Shown here piece by piece: positions 34,094 through 44,423 of a stretch of DNA of 64,000 nucleotides. Made by a program: the position numbers and the translations under genes. The notes below the pieces were generated by a model that worked only from the letters and a program-made list of their open reading frames with translations, was not told where the DNA came from and ran no database searches. Source of the DNA: an uncultured Pelagibacteraceae bacterium (lineage in GTDB: Bacteria > Pseudomonadota > Alphaproteobacteria > Pelagibacterales > Pelagibacteraceae); assembly GCA_902530635.1 (NCBI GenBank), contig CACABC010000005.1, positions 1-64,000 of the forward strand. The letters run 5' to 3'. Within the stretch, counting starts at the first letter, position 1, and every line of letters starts with the position of its first letter.

Positions 34094-35335
34094 ATGAAAA
34101 ATGCTTTTTTATCCGAAATGAATTCTAGAGGTTTTCTAAATCAATGCACAGATTTGGACAAACTTGAAAGAATTTTAAACGGAAAATCAATTAAAGCTTA
34201 TATAGGTTTTGATAGTACAGCACCAAGCCTGCATGTAGGTAGTTTGCTTCAAATAATGGTCTTGAGGCTTTTGCAGAAACATGGCCATCAGCCAATAGTG
34301 TTACTAGGAGGTGGAACAACATTAATAGGTGATCCTTCAGGAAAAGATTCGACTAGAAAATTCTTACAACACAAAGATATTAAAAAAAATATATCCAGTA
34401 TTAAAAAAATTTTTGAAAAACTTTTACCTTCAAAAAATAAAAAAACTAAACCCATCTTTGTAGATAATTATGATTGGCTTGGAAAACTAAAATATATCGA
34501 TTTTCTAAGAGATGTTGGAAAACATTTTACAATAAATAAAATGCTAACCTTTGATAGTGTAAAACTTAGACTAGATAGAGAGCAGTCTCTTAGTTACATG
34601 GAGTTTAATTATATGATTTTACAAGCCTATGATTTTTACCAGTTATTTAAAGATCAAAATTGTATATTGCAATTAGGCGGATCGGATCAATGGGGTAACA
34701 TTGTTAATGGAGTTGAACTAATTAGGAGAACATTACAAAAAGAGGCTTTTGGTCTTACTACACCACTTATAACTTTGTCTACAGGTGCTAAAATGGGAAA
34801 AACTGAAAAAGGAGCAGTTTGGTTAGACAAAAAAATGTTCACTCCATATGAATATTGGCAATTCTGGAGAAATACAGCTGACGAGGACGTAAAAAAATTT
34901 TTAAAATACTTTACGGAAATAGAGATGGATCAAATTTCAAATAAAATTAACAGTGAAAAAGATATCAATAAATTAAAAATACTTTTAGCAAATGAGACCA
35001 CTAGTATTTTACATGGTGCTAAGGCCTCTAAAGATAGTCAGGAAACTGCGGAAACAACATTTTCTAAAGGTGGAATTGGAAAAAATATTCCTGAAAGAAA
35101 AATTTCAAAAGATTCTGTTGTTAAAGGTATTAATATTTTAGATTTGATATTTCAAAACGATCTTTTAAGTTCAAAAAGTGAAGCTAGAAGAATAATAAAA
35201 AATAAAGGTATCAAAATAAATGATAAAGTTATTGATGATGATAAAAAGGTTGTTGGAATAAATGAGTTCGAAGGTAAAAATTATATTAAATTATCTGTAG
35301 GCAAAAAAACTCATGTAAAAGTTACAATTACTTAG
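34094..35335 (+). CDS. tyrS: Tyrosyl-tRNA synthetase
   Basis: YIGFDSTAPSLHVGSLLQIM, GGSDQWGNIVNGVELIRR, KMGKT, C-terminal S4-like domain. Confidence 0.97.
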   Translation: MKNAFLSEMNSRGFLNQCTDLDKLERILNGKSIKAYIGFDSTAPSLHVGSLLQIMVLRLLQKHGHQPIVLLGGGTTLIGDPSGKDSTRKFLQHKDIKKNISSIKKIFEKLLPSKNKKTKPIFVDNYDWLGKLKYIDFLRDVGKHFTINKMLTFDSVKLRLDREQSLSYMEFNYMILQAYDFYQLFKDQNCILQLGGSDQWGNIVNGVELIRRTLQKEAFGLTTPLITLSTGAKMGKTEKGAVWLDKKMFTPYEYWQFWRNTADEDVKKFLKYFTEIEMDQISNKINSEKDINKLKILLANETTSILHGAKASKDSQETAETTFSKGGIGKNIPERKISKDSVVKGINILDLIFQNDLLSSKSEARRIIKNKGIKINDKVIDDDKKVVGINEFEGKNYIKLSVGKKTHVKVTIT

Positions 35336-37154
35336 ATTGTTTTTTTTTCATCTCCTCTAATGCTCGGGTAATAAATCTAGGTGTTAATGTTTTTACTGGA
35401 TTTACAGTAGTTTTAAAATCCTCTGTAGAGCCTTTAATTTTAAAACTGACCCCAAAAATTCCTTCACCAACTTTTTTTCCGATTAATATATCGCCTACTA
35501 CAGGAATTTTTGAAACTATATTATTTAATGTTTTGGCTGGCACTAATGTTCCTCGTAAACTTAAAATATCTTTTTTCTTATCAAAATATCCTTCAACTAA
35601 TACAGAAATAGATGGTCCAATGATAAAGATTTCTTTTATATCCATCCATGTAGAACTACTTTCATATTTTATTACCAAGCTATCAAAGCTTATACCGTCT
35701 CCTCTTAATGCGTCAGTCAAACCTTTTAAATCAGCTAAACTTAATAGCTTAGCTAAACCGGGTGCTTTGTTTAATTTAAAATTTTTTATTTCTAAAACAC
35801 CTGAAGATTTTTTATTATTAGATTTAGATGAATAAGTTAAGTTACCTCCCTCTAGACCTTCAAAAAAATCATAACTATTTACTAATGGTCTAGCAATATC
35901 TGAATAAATCTCCACTAAACTCATATTAGTATTTTTTTCTTTTTTAATAGAAATATCTAAAAATTTATCTTCTTCAAATTCACTTTTTGCAGATATTTTT
36001 TCTAACTTACCTTTCTTAACTAATCCAACCATTCTGAATTTATTAAATGGAAACTCTGTATCTGTTAATACTTTAGAAAAGTCTGCCTCTATATTTTTTG
36101 AAATTTTCTTCAAAAAATTATTATTCTTCTCTGGCTCATCTAATTCTTTTAATAAAATTGTTGCATCAAAAATTTTTCCATCAACAATTATAGACTCCTT
36201 GTTATTTTTAATAATAAAATCATTATTTACAGTTTTATTTTCTTTTGTTTTTACTCTAATTTTTTTGAAGTCTACAAGGTTATAGGTTTTATTTAATACC
36301 ATATCATCAATTTCAAAAAAATTATCTTCATTTTGAAGAGTAAGATTTTTTATTAATATATTTTTGTTGTCTCTAAATGAGAGATCCGTTTGTAATGAAA
36401 AACTTTCTCCAACTTTGATTGATTTATTAATTATGGATAATCCTACTTTATTACTTTGTAAAATAATTTTTGATTCTGCTTTAAAGCTAATTGCGCCTTT
36501 TGATTTATAAAACTCTATTTTACCATTCTTAATACTAATCGTGTTATACTTTGAAGATAAATTTTTAATCTTTAATTGTTTGTTAAAGTAAGAAAAGCGG
36601 AAATTTAATTCTGAAATCTTATGATTATTATTATGTATAAATTCAGTATCTTTTACAATCCCGTTTAAAACAAAATCATCTGCCAATTTGTAATTTTTAT
36701 CAAAAGTAAATTCAGAATTTATTTTAACTTTTGATTTTTTAATTTTATTTAAACTACTTTGATTAAACTGATCTAATTTTAGTATATTTGCGACTAATTT
36801 TATTGAATTAAAATTTAAATATTTGGTTTCAACTATAATCTTTTTTATTCCAACCTCTTTTTTTAAAGTAGAAACCAAATCTATATTTGCTCTTAGCATA
36901 TCTAGTGGGATCTTTGCTGATTGATATTCAACTTCAGGATCAATAAATTTTATAAATAAGGTTAGCTTCTTAATATCTAGCAAAATTGAAATTTTTTTAA
37001 AATCTAAATCAATATTTTTCTCATTCTTTTTAATTTCCGACTTAATAATATAATTAAACCTATCTGTCTCATAACCGTAGAAAGACAAGTAAGATATTAA
37101 AAAAACAAATGATACTAAAAGTAATAAAAATATAGAAAGAAAAAATTTTTTCAT
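35328..37154 (-). CDS. AsmA/DUF3971-like large inner-membrane-anchored protein
   Basis: One N-terminal TM then long beta-rich repeat-like region; C-terminal LRGTLVPAKTLNNIVSKIPVVGDILIGKKVGEGIFGVSFKIKG...VKTLTPRF typical of this group. Confidence 0.75.
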   Translation of the reverse strand: MKKFFLSIFLLLLVSFVFLISYLSFYGYETDRFNYIIKSEIKKNEKNIDLDFKKISILLDIKKLTLFIKFIDPEVEYQSAKIPLDMLRANIDLVSTLKKEVGIKKIIVETKYLNFNSIKLVANILKLDQFNQSSLNKIKKSKVKINSEFTFDKNYKLADDFVLNGIVKDTEFIHNNNHKISELNFRFSYFNKQLKIKNLSSKYNTISIKNGKIEFYKSKGAISFKAESKIILQSNKVGLSIINKSIKVGESFSLQTDLSFRDNKNILIKNLTLQNEDNFFEIDDMVLNKTYNLVDFKKIRVKTKENKTVNNDFIIKNNKESIIVDGKIFDATILLKELDEPEKNNNFLKKISKNIEADFSKVLTDTEFPFNKFRMVGLVKKGKLEKISAKSEFEEDKFLDISIKKEKNTNMSLVEIYSDIARPLVNSYDFFEGLEGGNLTYSSKSNNKKSSGVLEIKNFKLNKAPGLAKLLSLADLKGLTDALRGDGISFDSLVIKYESSSTWMDIKEIFIIGPSISVLVEGYFDKKKDILSLRGTLVPAKTLNNIVSKIPVVGDILIGKKVGEGIFGVSFKIKGSTEDFKTTVNPVKTLTPRFITRALEEMKKKQSK

Positions 37155-38250
37155 TTATTTTTTTGAGCCAAAAATTCCACCCTCAATAAATTTATCTATA
37201 TTTCCATTTAAAACTTGATCTGGATTTGTATCTTCTATCTTGTATCTCAAATCTTTTACAAGCCTATAAGGTTGTAAAACATATGATCTTATTTGGTGTC
37301 CCCATCCAATATCAGTTTTTGCTTCAATCTGACTTTGATTCTTCTCCTCCCTTTTTTGAATTTCATACTCATAAAGTCTAGCTTTCAACATTTTGTAGCA
37401 GGTCTCTTTATTTTTATGTTGTGATCTTTCATTCTGACATTGAACTACTGTTTTTGTTGGTAAGTGTGTAATTCTAACTGCACTATCTGTCGTATTCACA
37501 TGTTGTCCTCCCGCACCGCTTGAACGGTAGGTGTCTATTCTTAAATCTTTTTCGTCTATAACAATATCTATACTGTCATCAACAGAAGGATATACCCAAA
37601 TGCTTGCAAAACTGGTGTGTCTTCTTGCACCTGAATCAAACGGTGATATTCTGACTAAACGATGTACGCCAGACTCTTTTTTCATTAAACCGTATAAATT
37701 TTCACCTGTTACTTTTAAGGTGCAAGACTTAATCCCTGCTTCTTCTCCCTTATGTTCACTAATCATTTGATAACTAAATTTTTTTTTATCAAACCACTTT
37801 AAATACATTCTTCTTAGCATATCTGCCCAATCCTGGCTTTCTGTTCCTCCTGCACCAGCATGAATTTCCATGTAAATATCTAAATTATCATTTTCGCCAG
37901 ACAAAAAGCATTTGGTTTCAAAAACTTTAATTTCTTTTAGAATGTTTAAAATTTTCTTTGAACAATCGTTTAATATTACTGAGTCTTTTTCTTCAATAGC
38001 TAATTTGTTTAAATCTAGAAGGTTGTTGATTTCATTCGCTGAATTTGTATAAAACTCAAGTATACTTTCAAGAAAATTTTTTTCTTTTGTTACTTTTTTT
38101 GATTTGTTGCTGTCCTTCCAAAAATCTTTTTTTAATATTTCCTGGTTTAAACTTGAGATTTTATCTTCAACTTTTTTTTCATCAAAGATACCCCCTAATA
38201 TTTCTTAAAGATTTTTCAGACAACTGATAATTTTTTTCAAAATCGTTCAT
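37155..38250 (-). CDS. prfB: Peptide chain release factor 2, full gene with programmed +1 frameshift; ORF-track entry 37155-37904 is only the C-terminal two-thirds
   Basis: Frame 0 from ATG at 38250-38248: MNDFEKNYQLSEKSLRNIRGYL then in-frame UGA; +1 frame continues DEKKVEDKISSLNQEILKKDFWKD...; GGQHVNTTDSAVRITH motif in body. Confidence 0.95.
38181..38196 (-). other. prfB programmed +1 frameshift site
   Basis: Minus strand AGGGGGTATCTTTGAT: internal SD AGGGGG + CTT TGA slippage codon pair; stop codon at 38184-38182. Confidence 0.95.
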
Positions 38251-40598
38251 TAATAGAATCTCCTAAATTTATTGAATTTATCATAATTTTGTCCAAGATT
38301 TAAATTTTTTGATTTAATTTCATCTAAGCTTCCCTCTTTAAAGGCTTCTATTATTGCTTTAGAGTTACCGAAATTTAGACCTTTGCCCGTATTATAATCC
38401 ACAGGAAAGAAGTAAATATTTGATGGAACTTTGAAGGCCTTCATTTCCTCTTTATACATAGCTTTCTCAATAAAACTTTTAAATATTGGCAATGCCGCTT
38501 TTGATCCTGTTTCAAACTTTCCTAGAGTTTTTGGTTCGTCATAACCAACATAAACACCTATTGCCAAGTCTGAAGTAAATCCAATAAACCATGCATCAAA
38601 ATTTTTATTTGTCGTGCCTGTTTTTCCGGCTAAAGGTACCCCTAGTACTTTAAGTTTTTTTCCTGTCCCTCTTTTAACAACGCCTTCAAGGATCGATGTC
38701 ATTTGATAAGCAGTTTCTTGGCTAATGACCTGCTCTTTTTTATCGATAATCTTTGGTGAATAATTTTCATTGATATTTACAATTTCGCAACCTTCGCACT
38801 TTCTTTTGTCAAAATTGAATATAGTTTTACCTCTCCGATTTTGAATTCTACTAATTAAAGTTGGTTCTACTTTTATTCCACCATTAACAAAAGAACAATA
38901 GGCTGTTGTTAATTTAAGCAGAGTTGTTTCATTTGAGCCCAATGAAACAGAAAGAAGCTCTGGAACATCATCGTAGACACCTAATTTTTTAGAAATTAAA
39001 GATATTTTATCGAAACCTAATTTTTGAGCTACTCTCACTGTCATTAAATTTCTTGATTTTTCAACTCCCATTCTTAATGTGGACGGACCGTAAAACTTTT
39101 TTCCATAGTTTTGAGGTTTCCAATTTTTTAAACCTTCTCCTTGTTTACTTACGAATGGAGCATCTAAAACTAGTGAGTTTGGTAAAAAACCATTTTCCAA
39201 AGCAGCAGCATAAACAATTGGTTTGAAAGCTGATCCAGGCTGTCTCTTAGCTTGAGTTGCTCTATTAAATTCGCTTGAAATAAAACTATAACCTCCGACC
39301 AAAGCTTTAACTTTTCCATTTTCTGGCTCCATTACAACTATACTTCCATTGACCAATGGTAATTGTTTTAATATCCAAATATTTTTTGATTTATTTTTTA
39401 CAAATATAACATCGCCTATTTTTAATAATGTATTGAAATTTTTTTTATTCGTCCATTTGAGGCCTTCAAAATTTATTTTTCCTTTTTTATTTTGTTTGAT
39501 TAATTTAATTTCTGATACATTATCTTGTACATTAATTACTTGTGCTATTTCCCATTTTAAAGTTTTATCAAGTTTTATATTTTTAATTTTATTTTCCCAA
39601 TTTTTATTTTCAAAAATATTTGTTATTGGTCCTCTCCATCCTCTACGTTTATCATAAGACTCAATTCCTGATCTTAAAGCATCTAAAGCTGCAACCTGGT
39701 ACTTTCCGTTTAGTGGTGTACTTATTGATAAACCTTCTGAATAAACTTTTTCAAATCCATATTCTGTATTTATAATTCTCCTAACTTCTTCTGTGTAGGA
39801 CTGGGCTTCACCAGCAAGAATGACTCGCCTTTTTTTTAATTTTATTTCCTCTTTTGTGAAGTTTTTAAATTCTGTTTTATTTATGTATCCATTATCTTTA
39901 AGATTTTTTAAAACCATATTTCTTCTCGACTTCGCTAAATCTATGTTTTTATATGGGTTGTATTTACTTGGAGCTTTTGGCAATGCTGCTAAAAGAGCTG
40001 ATTCTTTGTAGTTTAATTCCTTTACAGATTTATCAAAATATTCAAGACTTGCTGAAGCTACTCCGTAGGTACCTTGACCTAAATATATTTCATTTAGATA
40101 AAGTTCAAGAATTCTACTCTTAGAATAAGCTTTTTCTATTCTAAATGCTAAAATAGCTTCCTTTATTTTTCTTCTTAAAGAAACTTCACTTGTTAACAAA
40201 AAATTTTTTGCCACTTGTTGGGTAATAGTTGAAGCTCCTTCTAATCTTTTGCCACTTAAAACATTTTGAATATTATTTAAAACAGCTCTGGTTATTCCTT
40301 TTGCATCAATACCTGGATGTAAAAAGAAATTTTTATCCTCAGCAGATAAAAAGGAATTTATTACTACCTCTGGAATTGACTCGATCGGTATAAAAAGCCT
40401 TTTTTCTATAGCGTATTCTGCTATTAATTCACCAGAGTCATCATATACCCTGCTTGACACGGATGGTTCGTATTTTGCTAATTTTTTATAATCAGGTAAA
40501 CCCAAAGAGAAATACCAAAAAGCTGAGAAAATTAGAAAAAAAATGATTATAAAAATTAGAATTCCTAACTTTACTAAACGATTAAGTGTTTTTTGCAT
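38250..40598 (-). CDS. mrcA: Penicillin-binding protein 1A (transglycosylase/transpeptidase)
   Basis: SAEDKNFFLHPGIDAKGI, EGASTITQQVAKNFLL, RQPGSAFKPIVYAAALE, LAGKTGTTNKNFDAWFIG. Confidence 0.95.
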   Translation of the reverse strand: MQKTLNRLVKLGILIFIIIFFLIFSAFWYFSLGLPDYKKLAKYEPSVSSRVYDDSGELIAEYAIEKRLFIPIESIPEVVINSFLSAEDKNFFLHPGIDAKGITRAVLNNIQNVLSGKRLEGASTITQQVAKNFLLTSEVSLRRKIKEAILAFRIEKAYSKSRILELYLNEIYLGQGTYGVASASLEYFDKSVKELNYKESALLAALPKAPSKYNPYKNIDLAKSRRNMVLKNLKDNGYINKTEFKNFTKEEIKLKKRRVILAGEAQSYTEEVRRIINTEYGFEKVYSEGLSISTPLNGKYQVAALDALRSGIESYDKRRGWRGPITNIFENKNWENKIKNIKLDKTLKWEIAQVINVQDNVSEIKLIKQNKKGKINFEGLKWTNKKNFNTLLKIGDVIFVKNKSKNIWILKQLPLVNGSIVVMEPENGKVKALVGGYSFISSEFNRATQAKRQPGSAFKPIVYAAALENGFLPNSLVLDAPFVSKQGEGLKNWKPQNYGKKFYGPSTLRMGVEKSRNLMTVRVAQKLGFDKISLISKKLGVYDDVPELLSVSLGSNETTLLKLTTAYCSFVNGGIKVEPTLISRIQNRRGKTIFNFDKRKCEGCEIVNINENYSPKIIDKKEQVISQETAYQMTSILEGVVKRGTGKKLKVLGVPLAGKTGTTNKNFDAWFIGFTSDLAIGVYVGYDEPKTLGKFETGSKAALPIFKSFIEKAMYKEEMKAFKVPSNIYFFPVDYNTGKGLNFGNSKAIIEAFKEGSLDEIKSKNLNLGQNYDKFNKFRRFY

Positions 40599-40766
40599 AA
40601 TGTTATAATTTAAATAATAAATGCCTAATTTAGGCTATCTTAAGGCATTATTGAGCTGAGAAAAACTGTATTTTTAAAGAGAAAGAATGTATAGTAAAGT
40701 TATGAACATTGGAAAAAATAATAAGAAAAAAATTACATCAAATTTTATGAACGGAATTTATTCATT

Positions 40767-42575
40767 ATGGAAAAAAATTTATATATCGATGCTTCGCATC
40801 CAGAAGAAACTAGAGTTGTACTTAAATCAAAATCTCATATCGAAGAGTATGAATATGAGAGCAAAAATAATCTAAATCTTAAGAGCAACATATACCTAGG
40901 TAAGATAAGCAGAGTTGAGCCATCTTTACAGGCAGCTTTTGTTAATTACGGAAGGGAAAGGCATGGATTTTTAGCATTTAACGATATTCAATCTGACTAT
41001 TATCAAATTCCAATTGAAGATAAGGAAGAATTACAAAAAGCTGAAGAAAAAATTAGAGAAGATCTTAAAGAAGAGAGTAAAGACACAGAGGTAAAAACGG
41101 CTGACTCTTCGGATGATGGGTCTAATCTTAATAATTCTGAAAATAACAATGTTGAAAACAAAAATATCAAACCACATCAACCAGAACAAATTAGGGAAAA
41201 GCTAAAAAATAGATATGGAGTAAGAAGATATAGAATTCAAGAAGTAATAAGACCAGGACAAGTTATTCTTATACAAATAACAAAAGAAGAAAGAGGACAA
41301 AAGGGTGCTGCTCTAACTACTTTTATTTCTTTGGCAGGTAAATATATTGTTTTAATGCCAAACACTGCTAAAGGTGGAGGAATTTCTAGAAAGATACTTA
41401 ATCATGAAGAAAGAAATAAAATTAGAACAATGTTAAAAGAAATTGAAATTCCTAAAAGCATGGGTCTAATTGTAAGAACTGCTGGTTCTAGAAAAACAAA
41501 AAAAGAAATTCAAAATGATTTGGAGAATACAATTGCTATATGGGAAGAAATTAAAGAAAAAGCCATGGAGTCAGCAGCTCCAATCCTAATTCATGAGGAG
41601 GGAGATATAATTAAAAGAGCTCTTAGAGATATATACGATAATGACACTAAATATGTCCATGTTGAGGGTAATGATGGATATCAAAAAGCTAAACTATTCA
41701 TGAAACAGTTTATGCCACGGAATTCGAAGCTTGTTAAAAAATACAAGGGTAAAATACCTATGTTTCACAATGAAAACATAGAGAAAGATTTAAATAAGAT
41801 TTTTGAACCTGTTGTTAAATTAAAATCTGGAGGTTACCTAGTTATCAACCCGACCGAAGCTTTAGTGGCAATAGATGTAAACTCGGGACAATCAACAAGA
41901 CAAATAAATATTGAAAAAACTGCCTTAAATACAAATGTTGAAGCAGCCGAGGAAATAGCCAGACAAATTAAGATGAGAGATTTATCTGGTTTAATTGTAA
42001 TAGATTTTATTGATATGATTAATTTTCATAATAGAAGAATAGTTGAAAGAAAGATTAGGGAAAAAATGAAGTTAGATAGGGCAAGAATACAAACTGGAAG
42101 GATAAGTAACTTTGGCCTTATGGAGATGACCAGACAAAGACTTAGGGAAAGTTCAATAAAATGGGAAACAAACTTATCTCTTGAGTCTTTTGGTTTAAAA
42201 ATTGTAAAAAAAATTGAGACATTGGCTTTTTCTAATAAGACAAAAATTATAATGGCATATGTCCCAGAAAAAGTTTCTGTATATTTAAATTTACATCTTA
42301 AAAAGGAATTATCTTTTTTTGAAAAGAAATATAAGTTTAAAATTTCAATTCAACCTGATAGCAACTTAATTATACCGGAATATAAAATTCATTTATTAAA
42401 TAAAAATAAAAAAATTATTGATAAAATAGAAAAAGCAAAAAATATTGTAAAAGGTTTTGAGAATAAAAAAATAGAAACAAATAATAAAAAAATAGAATTT
42501 AAAAATACAAAAATAAAAAAAACTGTCAGTAAAATATTGTGGGTTAGAAGAAAAAGAAAGAATAAATTAAATTAA
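40767..42575 (+). CDS. Ribonuclease E/G family endoribonuclease
   Basis: [20 protein letters not shown](RE)RHGFL S1 domain, [32 protein letters not shown] catalytic Asp motifs. Confidence 0.94.
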   Translation: MEKNLYIDASHPEETRVVLKSKSHIEEYEYESKNNLNLKSNIYLGKISRVEPSLQAAFVNYGRERHGFLAFNDIQSDYYQIPIEDKEELQKAEEKIREDLKEESKDTEVKTADSSDDGSNLNNSENNNVENKNIKPHQPEQIREKLKNRYGVRRYRIQEVIRPGQVILIQITKEERGQKGAALTTFISLAGKYIVLMPNTAKGGGISRKILNHEERNKIRTMLKEIEIPKSMGLIVRTAGSRKTKKEIQNDLENTIAIWEEIKEKAMESAAPILIHEEGDIIKRALRDIYDNDTKYVHVEGNDGYQKAKLFMKQFMPRNSKLVKKYKGKIPMFHNENIEKDLNKIFEPVVKLKSGGYLVINPTEALVAIDVNSGQSTRQINIEKTALNTNVEAAEEIARQIKMRDLSGLIVIDFIDMINFHNRRIVERKIREKMKLDRARIQTGRISNFGLMEMTRQRLRESSIKWETNLSLESFGLKIVKKIETLAFSNKTKIIMAYVPEKVSVYLNLHLKKELSFFEKKYKFKISIQPDSNLIIPEYKIHLLNKNKKIIDKIEKAKNIVKGFENKKIETNNKKIEFKNTKIKKTVSKILWVRRKRKNKLN

Positions 42576-43340
42576 TCCCTCATTTGGGCTACTTGCCGAT
42601 CCATAATTCTGTAAATTAATTCTTCCAGCTAAATAAGATTGTCTTCCAGCAATAACTGCATGCTTCATTGACAATGCCATCAAAATTGGATTTTTGGCTT
42701 TAGCAATTGCAGTATTGATTAAAACTCCGTCGCATCCTAACTCCATTGCTATCGAAGCATCTGAAGCTGTTCCGATACCTGCATCTACAATTACAGGAAC
42801 TTTCGAATTATTAATTATAATAGAAAGATTAAGTTTATTTTTAATTCCTCTGCCAGAACCAATGGGTGATGCTAAAGGCATAATTGCAGATGCTCCGAGA
42901 TCTTCTAATTTTTTTGCTATAATTGGATCATCTGAACAATATACCATGACTTTAAAACCTTCTTTTACAAGAACTTCGGTTGATTTTAAAGTTTCAATCA
43001 TATTAGGATACAAAGTTTTCTTGTCTCCAAGAACTTCTAATTTGACTAGTTTCCATCCTCCCATTTCTCTTGCTAACCTTAGTGTTCGAAGAGCTTCTTC
43101 TGAAGTAAAACATCCCGCAGTGTTTGGTAAATAAATAATTTTTTTAGGATCTAAATAATCCATTAATACAGGTTTTTTTTTATCTAAGATATTTACTCTC
43201 CTTACTGCTACAGTAACCATATCTGCACCAGAAGCTTTTACGGCTTCAGCTGTTTCTTTAAAATTTTTATATTTACCAGTACCAACGATTAAACGTGATT
43301 TAAGTATTACTCTTCCTATTTTGAAATTATCTTTTTTCAT
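42567..43340 (-). CDS. thiG: Thiazole synthase
   Basis: [65 protein letters not shown]. Confidence 0.96.
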   Translation of the reverse strand: MKKDNFKIGRVILKSRLIVGTGKYKNFKETAEAVKASGADMVTVAVRRVNILDKKKPVLMDYLDPKKIIYLPNTAGCFTSEEALRTLRLAREMGGWKLVKLEVLGDKKTLYPNMIETLKSTEVLVKEGFKVMVYCSDDPIIAKKLEDLGASAIMPLASPIGSGRGIKNKLNLSIIINNSKVPVIVDAGIGTASDASIAMELGCDGVLINTAIAKAKNPILMALSMKHAVIAGRQSYLAGRINLQNYGSASSPNEGLI

Positions 43341-43543
43341 TAGCCCCCTCCAATAAATTGGACAATTTCAATTTTATCATTATTTTTTATTTTCGTTTTT
43401 TTGTATTTTTGTTTTGGTAAAATAGTTCCATTAAGCTCAATTGCTATTTTTTCCTGATTTAATCTGTGTTTTTTTAGAAGATCTTTGATGCTCAAATTCA
43501 TGCGAATTTTTATTTGTTTTCCATTTAATTGTATTTTTGCCAT
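43340..43543 (-). CDS. thiS: Sulfur carrier protein ThiS
   Basis: 67 aa ubiquitin-like ending ...VQFIGGG. Confidence 0.93.
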   Translation of the reverse strand: MAKIQLNGKQIKIRMNLSIKDLLKKHRLNQEKIAIELNGTILPKQKYKKTKIKNNDKIEIVQFIGGG

Positions 43544-43576
43544 AATTGAGATATTTTAACTATTTATTATATCAAA

Positions 43577-44023
43577 ATGATACAAAAAATCCTTGTTATA
43601 AATGGTCCAAATCTAAACCTCCTTGGGACAAGAGAAAAGGAAAAATACGGAAAATCTTCTCTAGATGATATTAAAAAAAAATGTGAAGCTCATTCTAAAA
43701 AAATAGGACTCGAGTTAGATTTTAAACAGTCTAATATTGAAGGAGAAATAGTGAATTTTATTCAAGAAAGTAGGAAAAAAAATAGTGGAATTATTATTAA
43801 CGCTGGTGGATATACTCACACTTCAGTTGCTATATTAGATGCATTGCTTGCTGTTAAGAAACCAACAATAGAGCTACACATAACTAATATTTACAAAAGA
43901 GAGGATTTCAGGCATAAATCATTGATCAGTAAGGCCGCTGATGGAATTATTTGTGGTTTAGGTGAAGACGGTTATATTATGGCTCTTGATGGAATTAAAA
44001 AAATTATAAAAAATGAAAATTGA
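43577..44023 (+). CDS. aroQ: 3-dehydroquinate dehydratase, type II
   Basis: VINGPNLNLLGTRE, NAGGYTHTSVAILDAL, ELHITNIYKREDFR. Confidence 0.97.
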   Translation: MIQKILVINGPNLNLLGTREKEKYGKSSLDDIKKKCEAHSKKIGLELDFKQSNIEGEIVNFIQESRKKNSGIIINAGGYTHTSVAILDALLAVKKPTIELHITNIYKREDFRHKSLISKAADGIICGLGEDGYIMALDGIKKIIKNEN

Positions 44024-44420
44024 TAAAAAATTAATAAAAGAACTTAGAGACTATTTAGATGAGTTTGATTTATCGGAGATTGAATATCAAGATGGAGATA
44101 AAAAAGTAAAAGTAGCAAAAAATGTGGTTTCATCACCTGCTGTAACAGTTAATAAACCAAGTATATCAAAAAGTAAAGATGAAAGTGGTACAAAAATTAA
44201 TTCTCCAATTATTGGAACTGCCTACTTAGCGCCAGAACCAGGAGCAAAGAAATTTGTTGAGGTAGGAAATCAAATTAAAAAAGGTCAGACTGTTATGATT
44301 GTAGAGGCCATGAAAACAATGAATCACGTTCCTTCTACAGCCGATGGTATAGTAAAAAAAGTTTTAGTACAGGATGGTGAAGCTGTAGAATTTGGTCAAG
44401 TTTTAATTCTTCTTAAATAA
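44013..44420 (+). CDS. accB: Acetyl-CoA carboxylase biotin carboxyl carrier protein
   Basis: SPIIGTAYLAPEPGAKKFVEVG, biotin motif EAMKTMN. Confidence 0.96.
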   Translation: MKIDKKLIKELRDYLDEFDLSEIEYQDGDKKVKVAKNVVSSPAVTVNKPSISKSKDESGTKINSPIIGTAYLAPEPGAKKFVEVGNQIKKGQTVMIVEAMKTMNHVPSTADGIVKKVLVQDGEAVEFGQVLILLK

Positions 44421-44423
44421 TTA

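Noticed and set aside
40687-40875. ORF upstream of and overlapping the RNase E/G start
   Set aside because: Overlaps the conserved RNase E/G N-terminus in another frame; composition like shadow translation.
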